DNA of 64,000 nucleotides, from contig NZ_LT853882.1 of NCBI RefSeq assembly GCF_900183975.1, positions 1,791,501-1,855,500 of the forward strand, given 5' to 3'. The stretch comes from Xanthomonas fragariae (GTDB taxonomy: Bacteria; Pseudomonadota; Gammaproteobacteria; Xanthomonadales; Xanthomonadaceae). The notes under the pieces are model-generated. The model had not been told where the DNA came from and searched no databases. It was given only the letters and a program-made list of their open reading frames with translations. Each line of letters starts with the position of its first letter. Positions within the stretch are counted from its first letter, which is position 1. Position numbers and translations under genes: made by a program. Of the stretch, positions 7,677-15,275 are shown piece by piece.

Positions 7677-9330
7677 GGCTACATTTACGATCTATTTGCT
7701 GCGTGAGTCTGTCAAAACGGCACGAGATGCTGTCATCGATGGTGCCAAAGAACATCCCATTGAAGATGGGCTTTCAAAATATGGACAGCTGTTCGTCAAA
7801 GACACAAAGCCTAAGCCACCCAAATGGGCTGAGCTGTTCGAAAGCTACATCGATAAAAAGCTTCTTGGGACCGTCCAGTCCTCTTCGGCAGCTTTTATAA
7901 TTCCAGTCGATCAGCGTCTTTTTGCCCTAACTTTTGGACAAGGGCGTTTCTTGCTTCATCCGGATGCCTATGAAGAACGGTTCGGATTGATCGTAACGCT
8001 CAATTCAATTAATTCCGATGCGCTGCGAAGCATTGATAAGCGGGCATTTGTCGAAGACCAAAATAGCAGAGTCCAAACAGCACAAGCCGCGTCAGCGTTA
8101 AGTTTTGGAGTTGATATCGAACGCGATTTAGTTCGCGGCATTGTGGGTCGCCCAGTGGATTTCAGACTTGGGAGAAGGTTGGCCGGTGCTGATGCTTTAA
8201 CCGTCACCTCTGACGTCAGAGTTCCTGGCCTCAGAGCTTTATTGCGGCGTTATCTCAAAAAATTCGAGTCCAAAGACTACCAAGCCAATTTCCCGTGGAT
8301 TGACCAAGTCCGCCAGCTGATCCCCAAAGGAACAATTGCCACCAAGTTAGATGCCATGCTTGTCGATAAAGTAAAAGAAGCTTGGCACAACAACGGTGTT
8401 GTTGATGGTTGCTGGCTGGCAGTTCCCGATATTGTGGATTGGGAAAAGGTCGATGGGTTTAAATTCACAAGCGCAAAGGGAGAGGGTGTGTGGAGTGATC
8501 TACGTTTTCGGGCTCTGATTGCTGCGCATCCTGGCGAAGAGCCTAGTCTTTCTTTTCTCCGTAAACATTATGCGATGTCTGTTGATGAAGACGAAAAAAC
8601 AGTGGACAGATGGGCGCTTTATCGCTGCATTCATTGTGAAATTGATGATGATGGGAAGTCTTACATTCTTTCAGCTGGGCGCTGGTTTGAAGTTGACAAA
8701 GACTTTGTAAGCGCAGTAGAGAGTTCCTTTAAAGACATCGCGAAATATCCCGGCTCTCTACCTGTCTATAATCATGAAGACGAAGGGCAATACAACGAGT
8801 CCGCAGTGGCTGGAAGTGGTGGCCGCTGGTGTCTGATGGATAAAAAGATGCTCCGCGTCGGAGGAATTCACGACAAGGTCGAGTTTTGCGATCTCTATGG
8901 CAGTGGAGAAATCATCCATGTCAAGCATTACGGAAGTTCTGCTGTCCTAGCCCATTTGTTCAATCAGGGCCTTGTATCTGGTGAACTACTTCGTTCGCAT
9001 GAGCCGTATGTTTCCCTCGCCAACAAAGAGCTTTTAATGACTCACCAGCTTTCGCTAGATCCTGCTGGTGAGAAGTTCTCTGTTCGGGATGTAGCACCAT
9101 ACACCATTGTTTTTGCAATCATTAGCCAGTCGAATAAGCCAGACCTCCACCTACCTTTTTTTGCAAAGGTGATCCTAAAAAGCGTTCATGCAAGGCTAGT
9201 TGAGCTGGGATATGCAAATGTGATGTTAGCCAAGGTGGATTGCAGCACTGGTGTTTCCAGTGCAAAGGTCAAGCCTACTCCAATAAGAAAGAGGCGTGCC
9301 AAGCGATCCAGTCTACGTCGTGCAGGATAA
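7675..9330 (+). CDS. TIGR04141/DUF6119-family sporadically distributed protein
   Basis: 551 residues from TTG 7675, chosen because the strong purine run at 7661-7669 precedes it and the family begins with a TFTIYLLRE-like strand. Recognisable family parts are the FALTFGQGRFLL block, RFGLIVTLNSI, DIERDLVRGIVG and later GRWCLMDKKM. The function of the family is not established; members are patchily distributed and often near phage-defence or restriction genes. The C-terminus is very basic (KRRAKRSSLRR). It lies just inside the island's left end and reads inward. A nucleic-acid or defence role is only an inference from context. Confidence 0.75.
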   Translation: MATFTIYLLRESVKTARDAVIDGAKEHPIEDGLSKYGQLFVKDTKPKPPKWAELFESYIDKKLLGTVQSSSAAFIIPVDQRLFALTFGQGRFLLHPDAYEERFGLIVTLNSINSDALRSIDKRAFVEDQNSRVQTAQAASALSFGVDIERDLVRGIVGRPVDFRLGRRLAGADALTVTSDVRVPGLRALLRRYLKKFESKDYQANFPWIDQVRQLIPKGTIATKLDAMLVDKVKEAWHNNGVVDGCWLAVPDIVDWEKVDGFKFTSAKGEGVWSDLRFRALIAAHPGEEPSLSFLRKHYAMSVDEDEKTVDRWALYRCIHCEIDDDGKSYILSAGRWFEVDKDFVSAVESSFKDIAKYPGSLPVYNHEDEGQYNESAVAGSGGRWCLMDKKMLRVGGIHDKVEFCDLYGSGEIIHVKHYGSSAVLAHLFNQGLVSGELLRSHEPYVSLANKELLMTHQLSLDPAGEKFSVRDVAPYTIVFAIISQSNKPDLHLPFFAKVILKSVHARLVELGYANVMLAKVDCSTGVSSAKVKPTPIRKRRAKRSSLRRAG

Positions 9331-9378
9331 TGCTGTGAAAGAAGTAATCACTTGTGAGTTATTACGCTCGGGTTTAAT

Positions 9379-10452
9379 TTATTTTCTACTTTCAGCCCTA
9401 TCCAAAAACGACGCCATTCCATCCGCAAGGCTCTTTCGACCAGGAGCGGCGGAGGCACTTTTAGATATTTTAGCCTGAGCAGCAGTGACGTTTACAATAA
9501 TTTTAGGTAAATTACTCTCAGAGAGGGCTATTTTAAAATCGTCCATTGAAGCGTAGCCCATTTTAGCAGCAAGAAAGTCTGTTGTTGCGCCCGCTACTAA
9601 GTCAGCGAGTTGAAGCCCTGGATGGTTCTTAGAGTCCTCAAATGAGAGGCTTGATACTCTAAGAGGAAGATCCATTTCTCGGCCGGGATAGCCAAAATTC
9701 GTTGGCGTTGCATCCGAATCCATTAGTAAACGAAGCATGTCCTCCTGTTTCCTAAGTGGTTTTGAAACATCATGGATAACGCTGAACCGATTAGGAGTTC
9801 GCATCATCAGATGGGAAACAAGCAAAACAAAGCTATCGACCGCAGGATCAAAGGCTGTATTGCTCTCGAACACTTGAAGACGTTCTTCAAGTGTTCCGAG
9901 GCCGGCAAGTAAAAATTTCTTGATGCTGAATCTTGGATTCTCGAACTGAACTATATCTAACAAGACTCTGTAAAATTTGTCATAGTATTCGGTGGAGTGA
10001 TGAAGTAATGCATTGCCGAAAGCCCGAAGAAATTCATCCCATCTACTATCAGGGAATGCGTGGGGGCCAGCATAATGGAGCATCGCGGCTAAATTTGCGG
10101 CCATATCGTTGGCATACATGTCAATGCCATCTTTATGAAGCGAGGGTTCGATTATTTTATCTACGAACTGAGCGACAATAGTGAATCTTTTGTCCGCTGC
10201 TGATACCAAAAAATTTTCTTGTGAGATAATATCCAGGTTTAGAAAGTCGATAACGGATTTTCTTCCGGATGCAGAATGTTTGAGTTTTGAATATTTTACT
10301 TATGCCTGACTTTGCCTAAGCAAAGGCGGTGTCAGAGCTTTTGCACTGTCGGGACTAAGGGTTGTGCAGGCTAGCGCAAATATAGGCTGAGCTTGGTGTA
10401 AGAAATCCGCACCTGTGTTGCCAGATTCATCGAAAAAAGCGGTATTAATCAT
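9379..10452 (-). pseudogene. DUF3800 protein gene interrupted by a nonsense codon
   Basis: Read from ATG 10452, the frame gives 50 residues with the DUF3800 signature FFDESGNTG, then TAA at 10302-10300. It continues in the same frame with KYSKLKHSASGRKS, the middle of the family, and the C-terminal LQLADLVAG motif, ending at 9379. The full protein would be 357 residues. A Glu codon is usual at this place (E-x-K-F/Y-S), so GAA to TAA is the simplest change. DUF3800 proteins have an RNase H-like fold with a DE motif and occur in mobile elements and defence regions. The 3' part lacks a good start and is probably not made. Confidence 0.8.
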
Positions 10453-10726
10453 GGGCTCCACTAAATATTCAGAAATTAAAATTTCGATTTAGTATAATCA
10501 GGTCAAATCTTTAATGAATTTGGGTTCTACATAGACAGTATGGCAGCGTTTTTGGTAAGCCGGCCTGCCGATTTGGGCAACAACGCTCCAAACGGAATTG
10601 GCAGGTAGACCTGACTTACAGTATCATTTTTGAAATTGCTATGGACGAAATTTTTTGCCTTACCGCTGTTAAAATGAGTGGTGCAATCAATTTTGAATAC
10701 TTTTTAATCACACTGGATATCAGCAA
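10453..10726. promoter_or_regulatory. AT-rich intergenic region upstream of the H-NS-like gene, with imperfect hairpin
   Basis: The 274 bp contain no gene. CCTGCCGATT (10564-10573) pairs with AATTGGCAGG (10596-10605), nine Watson-Crick pairs and one G-T, with a 22-nt loop. The rest is AT-rich, with TTTT/AAAA runs. This is the only promoter space for the H-NS-like gene and for the DUF3800 gene. Whether the hairpin is an operator or an RNA structure cannot be told. Confidence 0.35.
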
Positions 10727-11131
10727 ATGATTAAGCAAACCCTCGATTCAATTGCCTCAGCCAAAGCCAAGCTTGCGGAAGAGCTAAGAAAGTTGGAAGA
10801 GCAAGAGGCCAATCTGCTGCAAGAAGAAGCAGCGAACGCTTTTCAGGAAGTGTCAGATCTGCTGAGCCGCTTCGGCCAGCACTTTACCGCCAAGCAGAAA
10901 GCAGATCTCGCAGCTCAGCTTGGAGCTTCTGCTGGCGGACCTGGCCGTCCGAAGAAAGCAGCCGGCACTCGTAAGGAAGTGGCTCCCAAGTATTGGCTTC
11001 CCCACACGCAAGAAACTTGGTCTGGTCGTGGTAGGACCCCACGTGCTTTTGCAGCTTACGAAGGATCGGCGGCTTATAAAGAATGGAAGGCAAAGCATCC
11101 GGACGAAAAATTCCCGAAGTTTCCGGGATAA
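10727..11131 (+). CDS. H-NS-family nucleoid protein
   Basis: 134 residues. The N-terminal 55 residues are a charged coiled coil for oligomerisation (KAKLAEELRKLEEQEA), followed by a Gly/Ala/Pro linker (GGPGRPKK, AT-hook-like). The C-terminal DNA-binding domain has KYWLPHTQETWSGRGRTP, the H-NS core (TWSGRGR-P). The family binds AT-rich DNA and silences foreign genes. On this element it may silence the AT-rich cargo or modulate host genes. A strong terminator follows at once. The product is distinct from Fis or HU. Confidence 0.88.
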   Translation: MIKQTLDSIASAKAKLAEELRKLEEQEANLLQEEAANAFQEVSDLLSRFGQHFTAKQKADLAAQLGASAGGPGRPKKAAGTRKEVAPKYWLPHTQETWSGRGRTPRAFAAYEGSAAYKEWKAKHPDEKFPKFPG

Positions 11132-11136
11132 CGAAG

Positions 11137-11162
11137 AGCCCCGCATCGCGGGGCTATTTTTT
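11137..11162 (+). terminator. Intrinsic terminator after the H-NS-like gene
   Basis: The stem AGCCCCGC / GCGGGGCT has a 3-nt loop and is followed by ATTTTTTG. It starts 6 bp after the H-NS stop and overlaps the last codon of the convergent integrase gene. Confidence 0.9.
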
Positions 11163-12488
11163 GAAGCATTTTCTGTCGGATAGCGCTTTTGCAAATTGCC
11201 CTGGCGTATAGATCGGGATCTCAATGCCGGGATTGAACTTGGCAAGTGTCTCCGCACACGCGCGTAACTCGGGCGGGCATTCGTTCCGATCAATATACGA
11301 CTGCAAGCCCGGAACCAGAACACTTTCTGACGCAGAACCGATCACCTTGTGTCCGGTCAACGCCGCGATTTGAACTGCTCCGACTTTCTCACGAGTCAAA
11401 TTTGTGGCGAAGGTGTGTCGGAAAATATGAGATCCGATGCCCGTCTTAAACCCTCGTTTTTTCAGATATCGGCCAAACTGTTGAACCATCGCGCTCCCGT
11501 AACCCTTCATGTATGCCTCGCCATCGTAGACTGAAATTGTAAGCGGCAGATGCGGGAATAAGCGGTCTTGCCCCGTGGATTTGACCTCATTGACGTAAGT
11601 AAGAATGCCGGCGTCGAGAAGCGGTTGAGCAATAGGGATGACTCGAATTGACGAAGCGTTTTTAATGCGCTGATCTTTGGTCGTCACGCGGAAACAAAAA
11701 CAAGAAATGCCGTCGATGGTGACAATGTCTGAGATTTTAAGCTGTGCAATTTCGCCTGCTCTGGCACCGCTATAAAGCGCGATCATCGGTGCCCACCATC
11801 GGTGGGGCATATCCTTGCTCCATTGGGCGTAGGGTTCTAATTCGAAAATGCGGGCTAGGTCATCTCTGCTGAGAGGTCGGCGAGTTTTGACCAATGTCGA
11901 GGTATCCACCTCAACAGCAATGCCTTTCGCGGGTGAGCGTTCAATGTGTTCGGCATCAAGCTGCATATTGAAAAAGGCATTAATCCGCTTAACGTGATTG
12001 TTGTAGGTTGCAGCGTTTATGGATGAATGCTTTTCCTTTCTGCCTATTTCCAGAATTTCCTGGAAGCTTAAATATTTGTAGGCTTTTTTTCGCCTGGCAT
12101 TTTTGGGCCAAAACTTATAGCTGTCCAACGCGGCACGAATATCGGTGTCTGTGACTGACGCTATTTGTTTATCGCCAATGGCCGCAAGCATGACACCAAG
12201 CGTTTGCTCATTGGATTGAATGTGTGTGAGCGTCATTTTTGTCCGTTTCAGATCGGAGATATATCCCGTGATCTCATCCGAAAGCATGCGCACTTTGAGA
12301 GTTGGCTTTTCTTCGCTGTAATCAGACTTCTTGCGCCTAGCTCTTCGCGTGAGCGTTTTCAGCACTTTGTCAAAGCACTCGGCTGCATCTACCCCCTCAA
12401 CAATAATCTCACCGATGACGGTATTTCCGAGGGGCAAATTTCTAATGATGCATCTGCAAGATGTGCTTTGTTTTGTATGATCGGGCAT
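11154..12488 (-). CDS. Tyrosine recombinase/integrase (first of two)
   Basis: 444 residues. ATG 12488 is preferred because AAGGA lies 7 nt upstream. An N-terminal SAM-like core-binding region (HIQSNEQTLGVML) is followed by the catalytic domain with Arg in SGARAGEIAQL, the HIFRH box, GHK, and the Tyr in LQSYIDR. All catalytic residues are present, so it looks active. It belongs to the group of long phage-type integrases. It is not next to either att site, so it may be a leftover of another element or may help excision. It converges with the H-NS-like gene and shares its terminator. Confidence 0.88.
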   Translation of the reverse strand: MPDHTKQSTSCRCIIRNLPLGNTVIGEIIVEGVDAAECFDKVLKTLTRRARRKKSDYSEEKPTLKVRMLSDEITGYISDLKRTKMTLTHIQSNEQTLGVMLAAIGDKQIASVTDTDIRAALDSYKFWPKNARRKKAYKYLSFQEILEIGRKEKHSSINAATYNNHVKRINAFFNMQLDAEHIERSPAKGIAVEVDTSTLVKTRRPLSRDDLARIFELEPYAQWSKDMPHRWWAPMIALYSGARAGEIAQLKISDIVTIDGISCFCFRVTTKDQRIKNASSIRVIPIAQPLLDAGILTYVNEVKSTGQDRLFPHLPLTISVYDGEAYMKGYGSAMVQQFGRYLKKRGFKTGIGSHIFRHTFATNLTREKVGAVQIAALTGHKVIGSASESVLVPGLQSYIDRNECPPELRACAETLAKFNPGIEIPIYTPGQFAKALSDRKCFKK

Positions 12489-12660
12489 GGAGTTTCCTTC
12501 TGCACCCGACACTAACGTCGAGCAGATGGCTGTCAATACCCATGTCGAAAACACTATTTTTGATGCAGTTTGTTTTGTTGCGCTAAATTTAAAATCCCCA
12601 GCAGTGTAAGGAGTCGCGAACAATGTTATATAAGTGGGTTAGATTTGTTGCGCTGTTCAA

Positions 12661-12885
12661 TCACTTTGAAGTGAGAGCGTTCAAGAGCACGCTTAGCTCT
12701 TTATCGCTAATCAGGCCATCGACATAAAGCTGGGAGAGGTGCTTCACGCGCTTAGGCGGGCGGACCTTATTGGCTTTGAGGACTTGATAAGTTGTTTCTA
12801 CCATTTTAGTGCGGAACGCGCGCTCTTCTTCGTCAAGAAGAGGCTCGGCGAGGTGATAATCAGTCGATGTTGTTTTTTTACCCAT
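12661..12885 (-). CDS. Small protein of unknown function
   Basis: 74 residues from ATG 12885; an in-frame upstream start at 12909 is possible. It is charged and helical (LDEEERAFRTKMVETTYQVL), ending in YVDGLISDKELSVLLNAL. The last part faintly resembles antitoxins of the VbhA type, but no Fic partner is seen nearby. It lies directly upstream of the integrase on the same strand, where small regulators or excisionases are common. No firm family can be given. Confidence 0.5.
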   Translation of the reverse strand: MGKKTTSTDYHLAEPLLDEEERAFRTKMVETTYQVLKANKVRPPKRVKHLSQLYVDGLISDKELSVLLNALTSK

Positions 12886-13021
12886 GCCACATTTATAATC
12901 GGGGATCAACTTCAGTCAAGGTGATTCCTGAGCCAGTATAAGAATCGCGGGGGAGCAGCACGCCCAACCTGATTCTTATGGATTAGGTATCATCTACGGC
13001 CCTCTACGGAGCTTTCATATC

Positions 13022-13744
13022 TTGGATACCCCGTGCTCCCTTTATCAATTTCTTGAAGCTGCTTCCGATTGCGCAAAAGACGCAATTCAATCGAATGCAA
13101 GCGCGGTAAGGCGATGCGCTGAGCTGGACGCCTTCATCGAGAAGTCAGCAGCAGCTCGTTTGCAAGTGCCCGTTGCGGCCCTTCTGCGGTTGAGTGCCAG
13201 AGGCATGTTTTGTGCATCGGTCAACACTGCTCTCATTGGATACCGTGCAGCGATCTTTCCGACTCTCAGAGCGTGTCTTGAAGCGGCTTGCTACGCACAA
13301 CTCATCGAACAGAAGCCAGAGCTTGGCGACGTATGGGTTAAACGGCATCGAGACCAGGATGCTCGAAAAAGGTGCCGAGTTGAGTTTAACGATGCAGTCA
13401 AGAAAACATGCAAGCGTTTCAGTAAGTTGATGCCAGAAAATGCGGGTCTCATCACTGCCATGTATGACTCAATGATCGATGACGGTGCTCATCCTAATGT
13501 CAGGTCGATCGTTCCTTCCATCAAAATGGAGGAAACAGACACACATTTTGAAGTAGGGCTTGGCTTAGTTTTGCCTAGTAGAGTTGAGACTTCTCTCTTC
13601 TGCTGCTTTGAGATTGGCCTGTTTACATCATGGCTTATGACCGACTTGAACGCGGTAGATGAGAATTTTTGGATTGAGGCTGCAAATTTGAACGACATGA
13701 AGAACGAGTGGGAGAAAGAAATACTAGGCGGCCGTGCGGGTTGA
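13022..13744 (+). CDS. Helical protein of unknown function (DUF5677-like)
   Basis: 240 residues from TTG 13022 (GGAG 10 nt upstream; no in-frame ATG before ATG 13204). It is mostly alpha-helical, with the pattern ARGMFCASVNTALIGYRAAIFPTLRACLEAACYAQLI, which resembles the RxxxE-type helices of DUF5677 proteins. There is no signal peptide. It is a single gene followed by a strong terminator. The function is unknown. Confidence 0.6.
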   Translation: MDTPCSLYQFLEAASDCAKDAIQSNASAVRRCAELDAFIEKSAAARLQVPVAALLRLSARGMFCASVNTALIGYRAAIFPTLRACLEAACYAQLIEQKPELGDVWVKRHRDQDARKRCRVEFNDAVKKTCKRFSKLMPENAGLITAMYDSMIDDGAHPNVRSIVPSIKMEETDTHFEVGLGLVLPSRVETSLFCCFEIGLFTSWLMTDLNAVDENFWIEAANLNDMKNEWEKEILGGRAG

Positions 13745-13768
13745 CGACCTTGTTCAAATTAAAAGAAA

Positions 13769-13792
13769 GGCCCCGACTGGGGCCCACTTTTT
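13769..13792 (+). terminator. Intrinsic terminator after the DUF5677-like gene
   Basis: GGCCCC and GGGGCC pair across a GACT loop, then CACTTTTTA. It lies between the convergent genes ending at 13744 and 13809. Confidence 0.8.
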
Positions 13793-13808
13793 AATGCGTC
13801 AATTTAAA

Positions 13809-14201
13809 TTAAAGCTTCAAGCCCTCATTAACGGCTTGTCGAATAAGCTCATACCACTTATCCATCTCGCGTTCATTTCCAAAACTGATCGTCCAACTCG
13901 GGTGGTCAATGTCTCGAACACTCACGCTGATCGTTCCCTCGTGCTTCGAACGATGCCAATGCTTATCCCAGGAGCGAATGTCTGAGAATTGATAGGACTT
14001 AATGGTGCTACCCATTTTAAATTTAATGGAAGAGCGAGTAGTTGAAATGGCAATCGCAGTGCGCTTGTTGAAATGGGTCCGCTGATAATTTTCTTTGAAG
14101 GCCGCACGCTCACCATGCAGCTTCAAGGCCACCACAGATCCAATCATAATAAAAAGCGCACCACCAACCAACAGGAGAAGGAGGAAAGTCCAGATCGTCA
14201 T
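13809..14201 (-). CDS. DUF4755-like small membrane protein
   Basis: 130 residues with one N-terminal transmembrane segment (residues 4-26) followed by a soluble domain. The block SYQFSDIRSWDKHW, then SVRDIDHPSWTISF and an ending MDKWYELIRQAVNEG match my memory of DUF4755 proteins, which have a PH-like fold and unknown function. It follows the lipoprotein gene on the same strand 42 bp away and may be co-transcribed with it from the CGTA-operator region. Confidence 0.6.
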   Translation of the reverse strand: MTIWTFLLLLLVGGALFIMIGSVVALKLHGERAAFKENYQRTHFNKRTAIAISTTRSSIKFKMGSTIKSYQFSDIRSWDKHWHRSKHEGTISVSVRDIDHPSWTISFGNEREMDKWYELIRQAVNEGLKL

Positions 14202-14243
14202 CGAAGTTCCAAGGCGGGGGAGGGCATACCAATGAGAAGAGGA

Positions 14244-14552
14244 TTACTGGATGCGACCGGTGACCTTCCAAACTCCGCCAATTTCGGAAAAGGTGTAGAC
14301 ACCATCCATCTCATGGCCAAACTTTCGGCCCATGGCTGTGACTTCTGCACTTACGTCACAGACATAGCTCGGAGCGCCTTCTGCCTTCGTGCATTTGCCA
14401 CTCTTGAAGTCTTCAATCCGGGCGTCGTCACTGCCGTTGTCTTTCACATATTGCAAGAACGCATGCTCTCTCTCCGTCTCTGCTGGGCCGCCTGAGCAGG
14501 CCGTCAGACCGGCAATGAGCAGGATGATGAGTGCGACACGAAGCTTCGACAT
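14244..14552 (-). CDS. Small lipoprotein
   Basis: 102 residues from ATG 14552, preceded by AAAGGA; the longer frame to 14666 would run through the operator repeats. The signal ends with the lipobox GLTAC, predicting a lipid-anchored cell-envelope protein. The mature part has two cysteines and the ending GVYTFSEIGGVWKVTGRI, a short beta-rich module. It is divergent from the XRE regulator. The partner and function are unknown. Confidence 0.75.
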   Translation of the reverse strand: MSKLRVALIILLIAGLTACSGGPAETEREHAFLQYVKDNGSDDARIEDFKSGKCTKAEGAPSYVCDVSAEVTAMGRKFGHEMDGVYTFSEIGGVWKVTGRIQ

Positions 14553-14602
14553 GGTTGGGTCCTTTGCCTTGGGTGGGTGCAACCACAAGGGTTGCAACGA
14601 AG

Positions 14603-14661
14603 CAAAAGATACGCTAAACGTAACATACGGGCAACGTAATTTACGAGCAACGTAGCTTACG
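14603..14661. promoter_or_regulatory. Phased operator array CGTA-N3-TACG
   Basis: Three 11-bp palindromes lie exactly 16 bp apart: CGTAACATACG (14619-14629), CGTAATTTACG (14635-14645) and CGTAGCTTACG (14651-14661). A fourth position at the same phase (14603-14613) keeps only the right half TACG. They fill the gap between the divergent lipoprotein and XRE genes, and the last one is 15 bp before the XRE start. The layout suggests cooperative binding by the XRE protein with autoregulation. Confidence 0.75.
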
Positions 14662-14675
14662 TTCATCCTTGGGGT

Positions 14676-15020
14676 ATGACTTCTCCCAACGCCCGCAGTG
14701 TTCGTGTCGTCTTCGCCGCCCGCATGAAGAAGCGGAGGAAGACACTTCGGCTTAGCCAGAAGGCGTTAGGAGTGCTCATGGGACTACCAGAAGATGTTGC
14801 AGCCGTTCGAATCAATCGATACGAGCGGGCAGTGCACGAGTGCGACAGCGAGACCGCCCAGAAGATGGCTGATGCGCTGGGCGTCTCTCTTGCCTACCTC
14901 TATGCAGAGACGGAAGAACTAGCAGAACTCATCCAGGAGTTCATGCAGCTTCCCACCAAAGATCAGCACGCGCTTTTGGCTGACATCAAGTCACGCTCGC
15001 AACTGTCGCGGAAAAAATAG
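14676..15020 (+). CDS. XRE-family transcriptional regulator
   Basis: 114 residues. Residues 12-75 are a helix-turn-helix of the XRE/Cro-CI type (RKTLRLSQKALGVLMGL, INRYERAVHECDSETAQKMADALGVSLAYLYA). The remaining 40 residues form a helical tail (EELAELIQEFMQLP). The ATG lies 15 bp after the last CGTA-N3-TACG palindrome, so the protein likely represses its own gene and the divergent lipoprotein/DUF4755 pair. Whether it also controls excision or the amidase is not visible. Confidence 0.88.
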   Translation: MTSPNARSVRVVFAARMKKRRKTLRLSQKALGVLMGLPEDVAAVRINRYERAVHECDSETAQKMADALGVSLAYLYAETEELAELIQEFMQLPTKDQHALLADIKSRSQLSRKK

Positions 15021-15174
15021 TCCAGGGACGGCTGGCGCATCGTTGGGTAGGGGAATTCTGATAATCGATAGGATTTTGGATCAAACGTGAAGATGGTCAC
15101 GTTACCCTCGATTGCAGACTTGTGGGACATCACCATACATTTTGTTAAGCCGACGGTGATTGCGCGGTCTTATG

Positions 15175-15202
15175 GTGACACCGCTCGGAACTTCACTATA
15201 CT
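15175..15202 (+). promoter_or_regulatory. Sigma-70-type promoter of the amidase gene
   Basis: GTGACA (15175-15180) and TATACT (15197-15202) are 16 bp apart, each with one mismatch to consensus. They lie 74 bp before the amidase start codon, and no better candidate lies in the gap. Confidence 0.45.
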
Positions 15203-15275
15203 GACGACGGGCGCAGCGTCAGGACAATAGCGCGACCCATCCCCCGAAATCGTAGTCCACTGGAAGGATATCGAA

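Noticed and set aside
14603..14661. A short CRISPR-like array
   Set aside because: The units are 11-bp palindromes at 16-bp intervals with no spacers; an operator array explains them.
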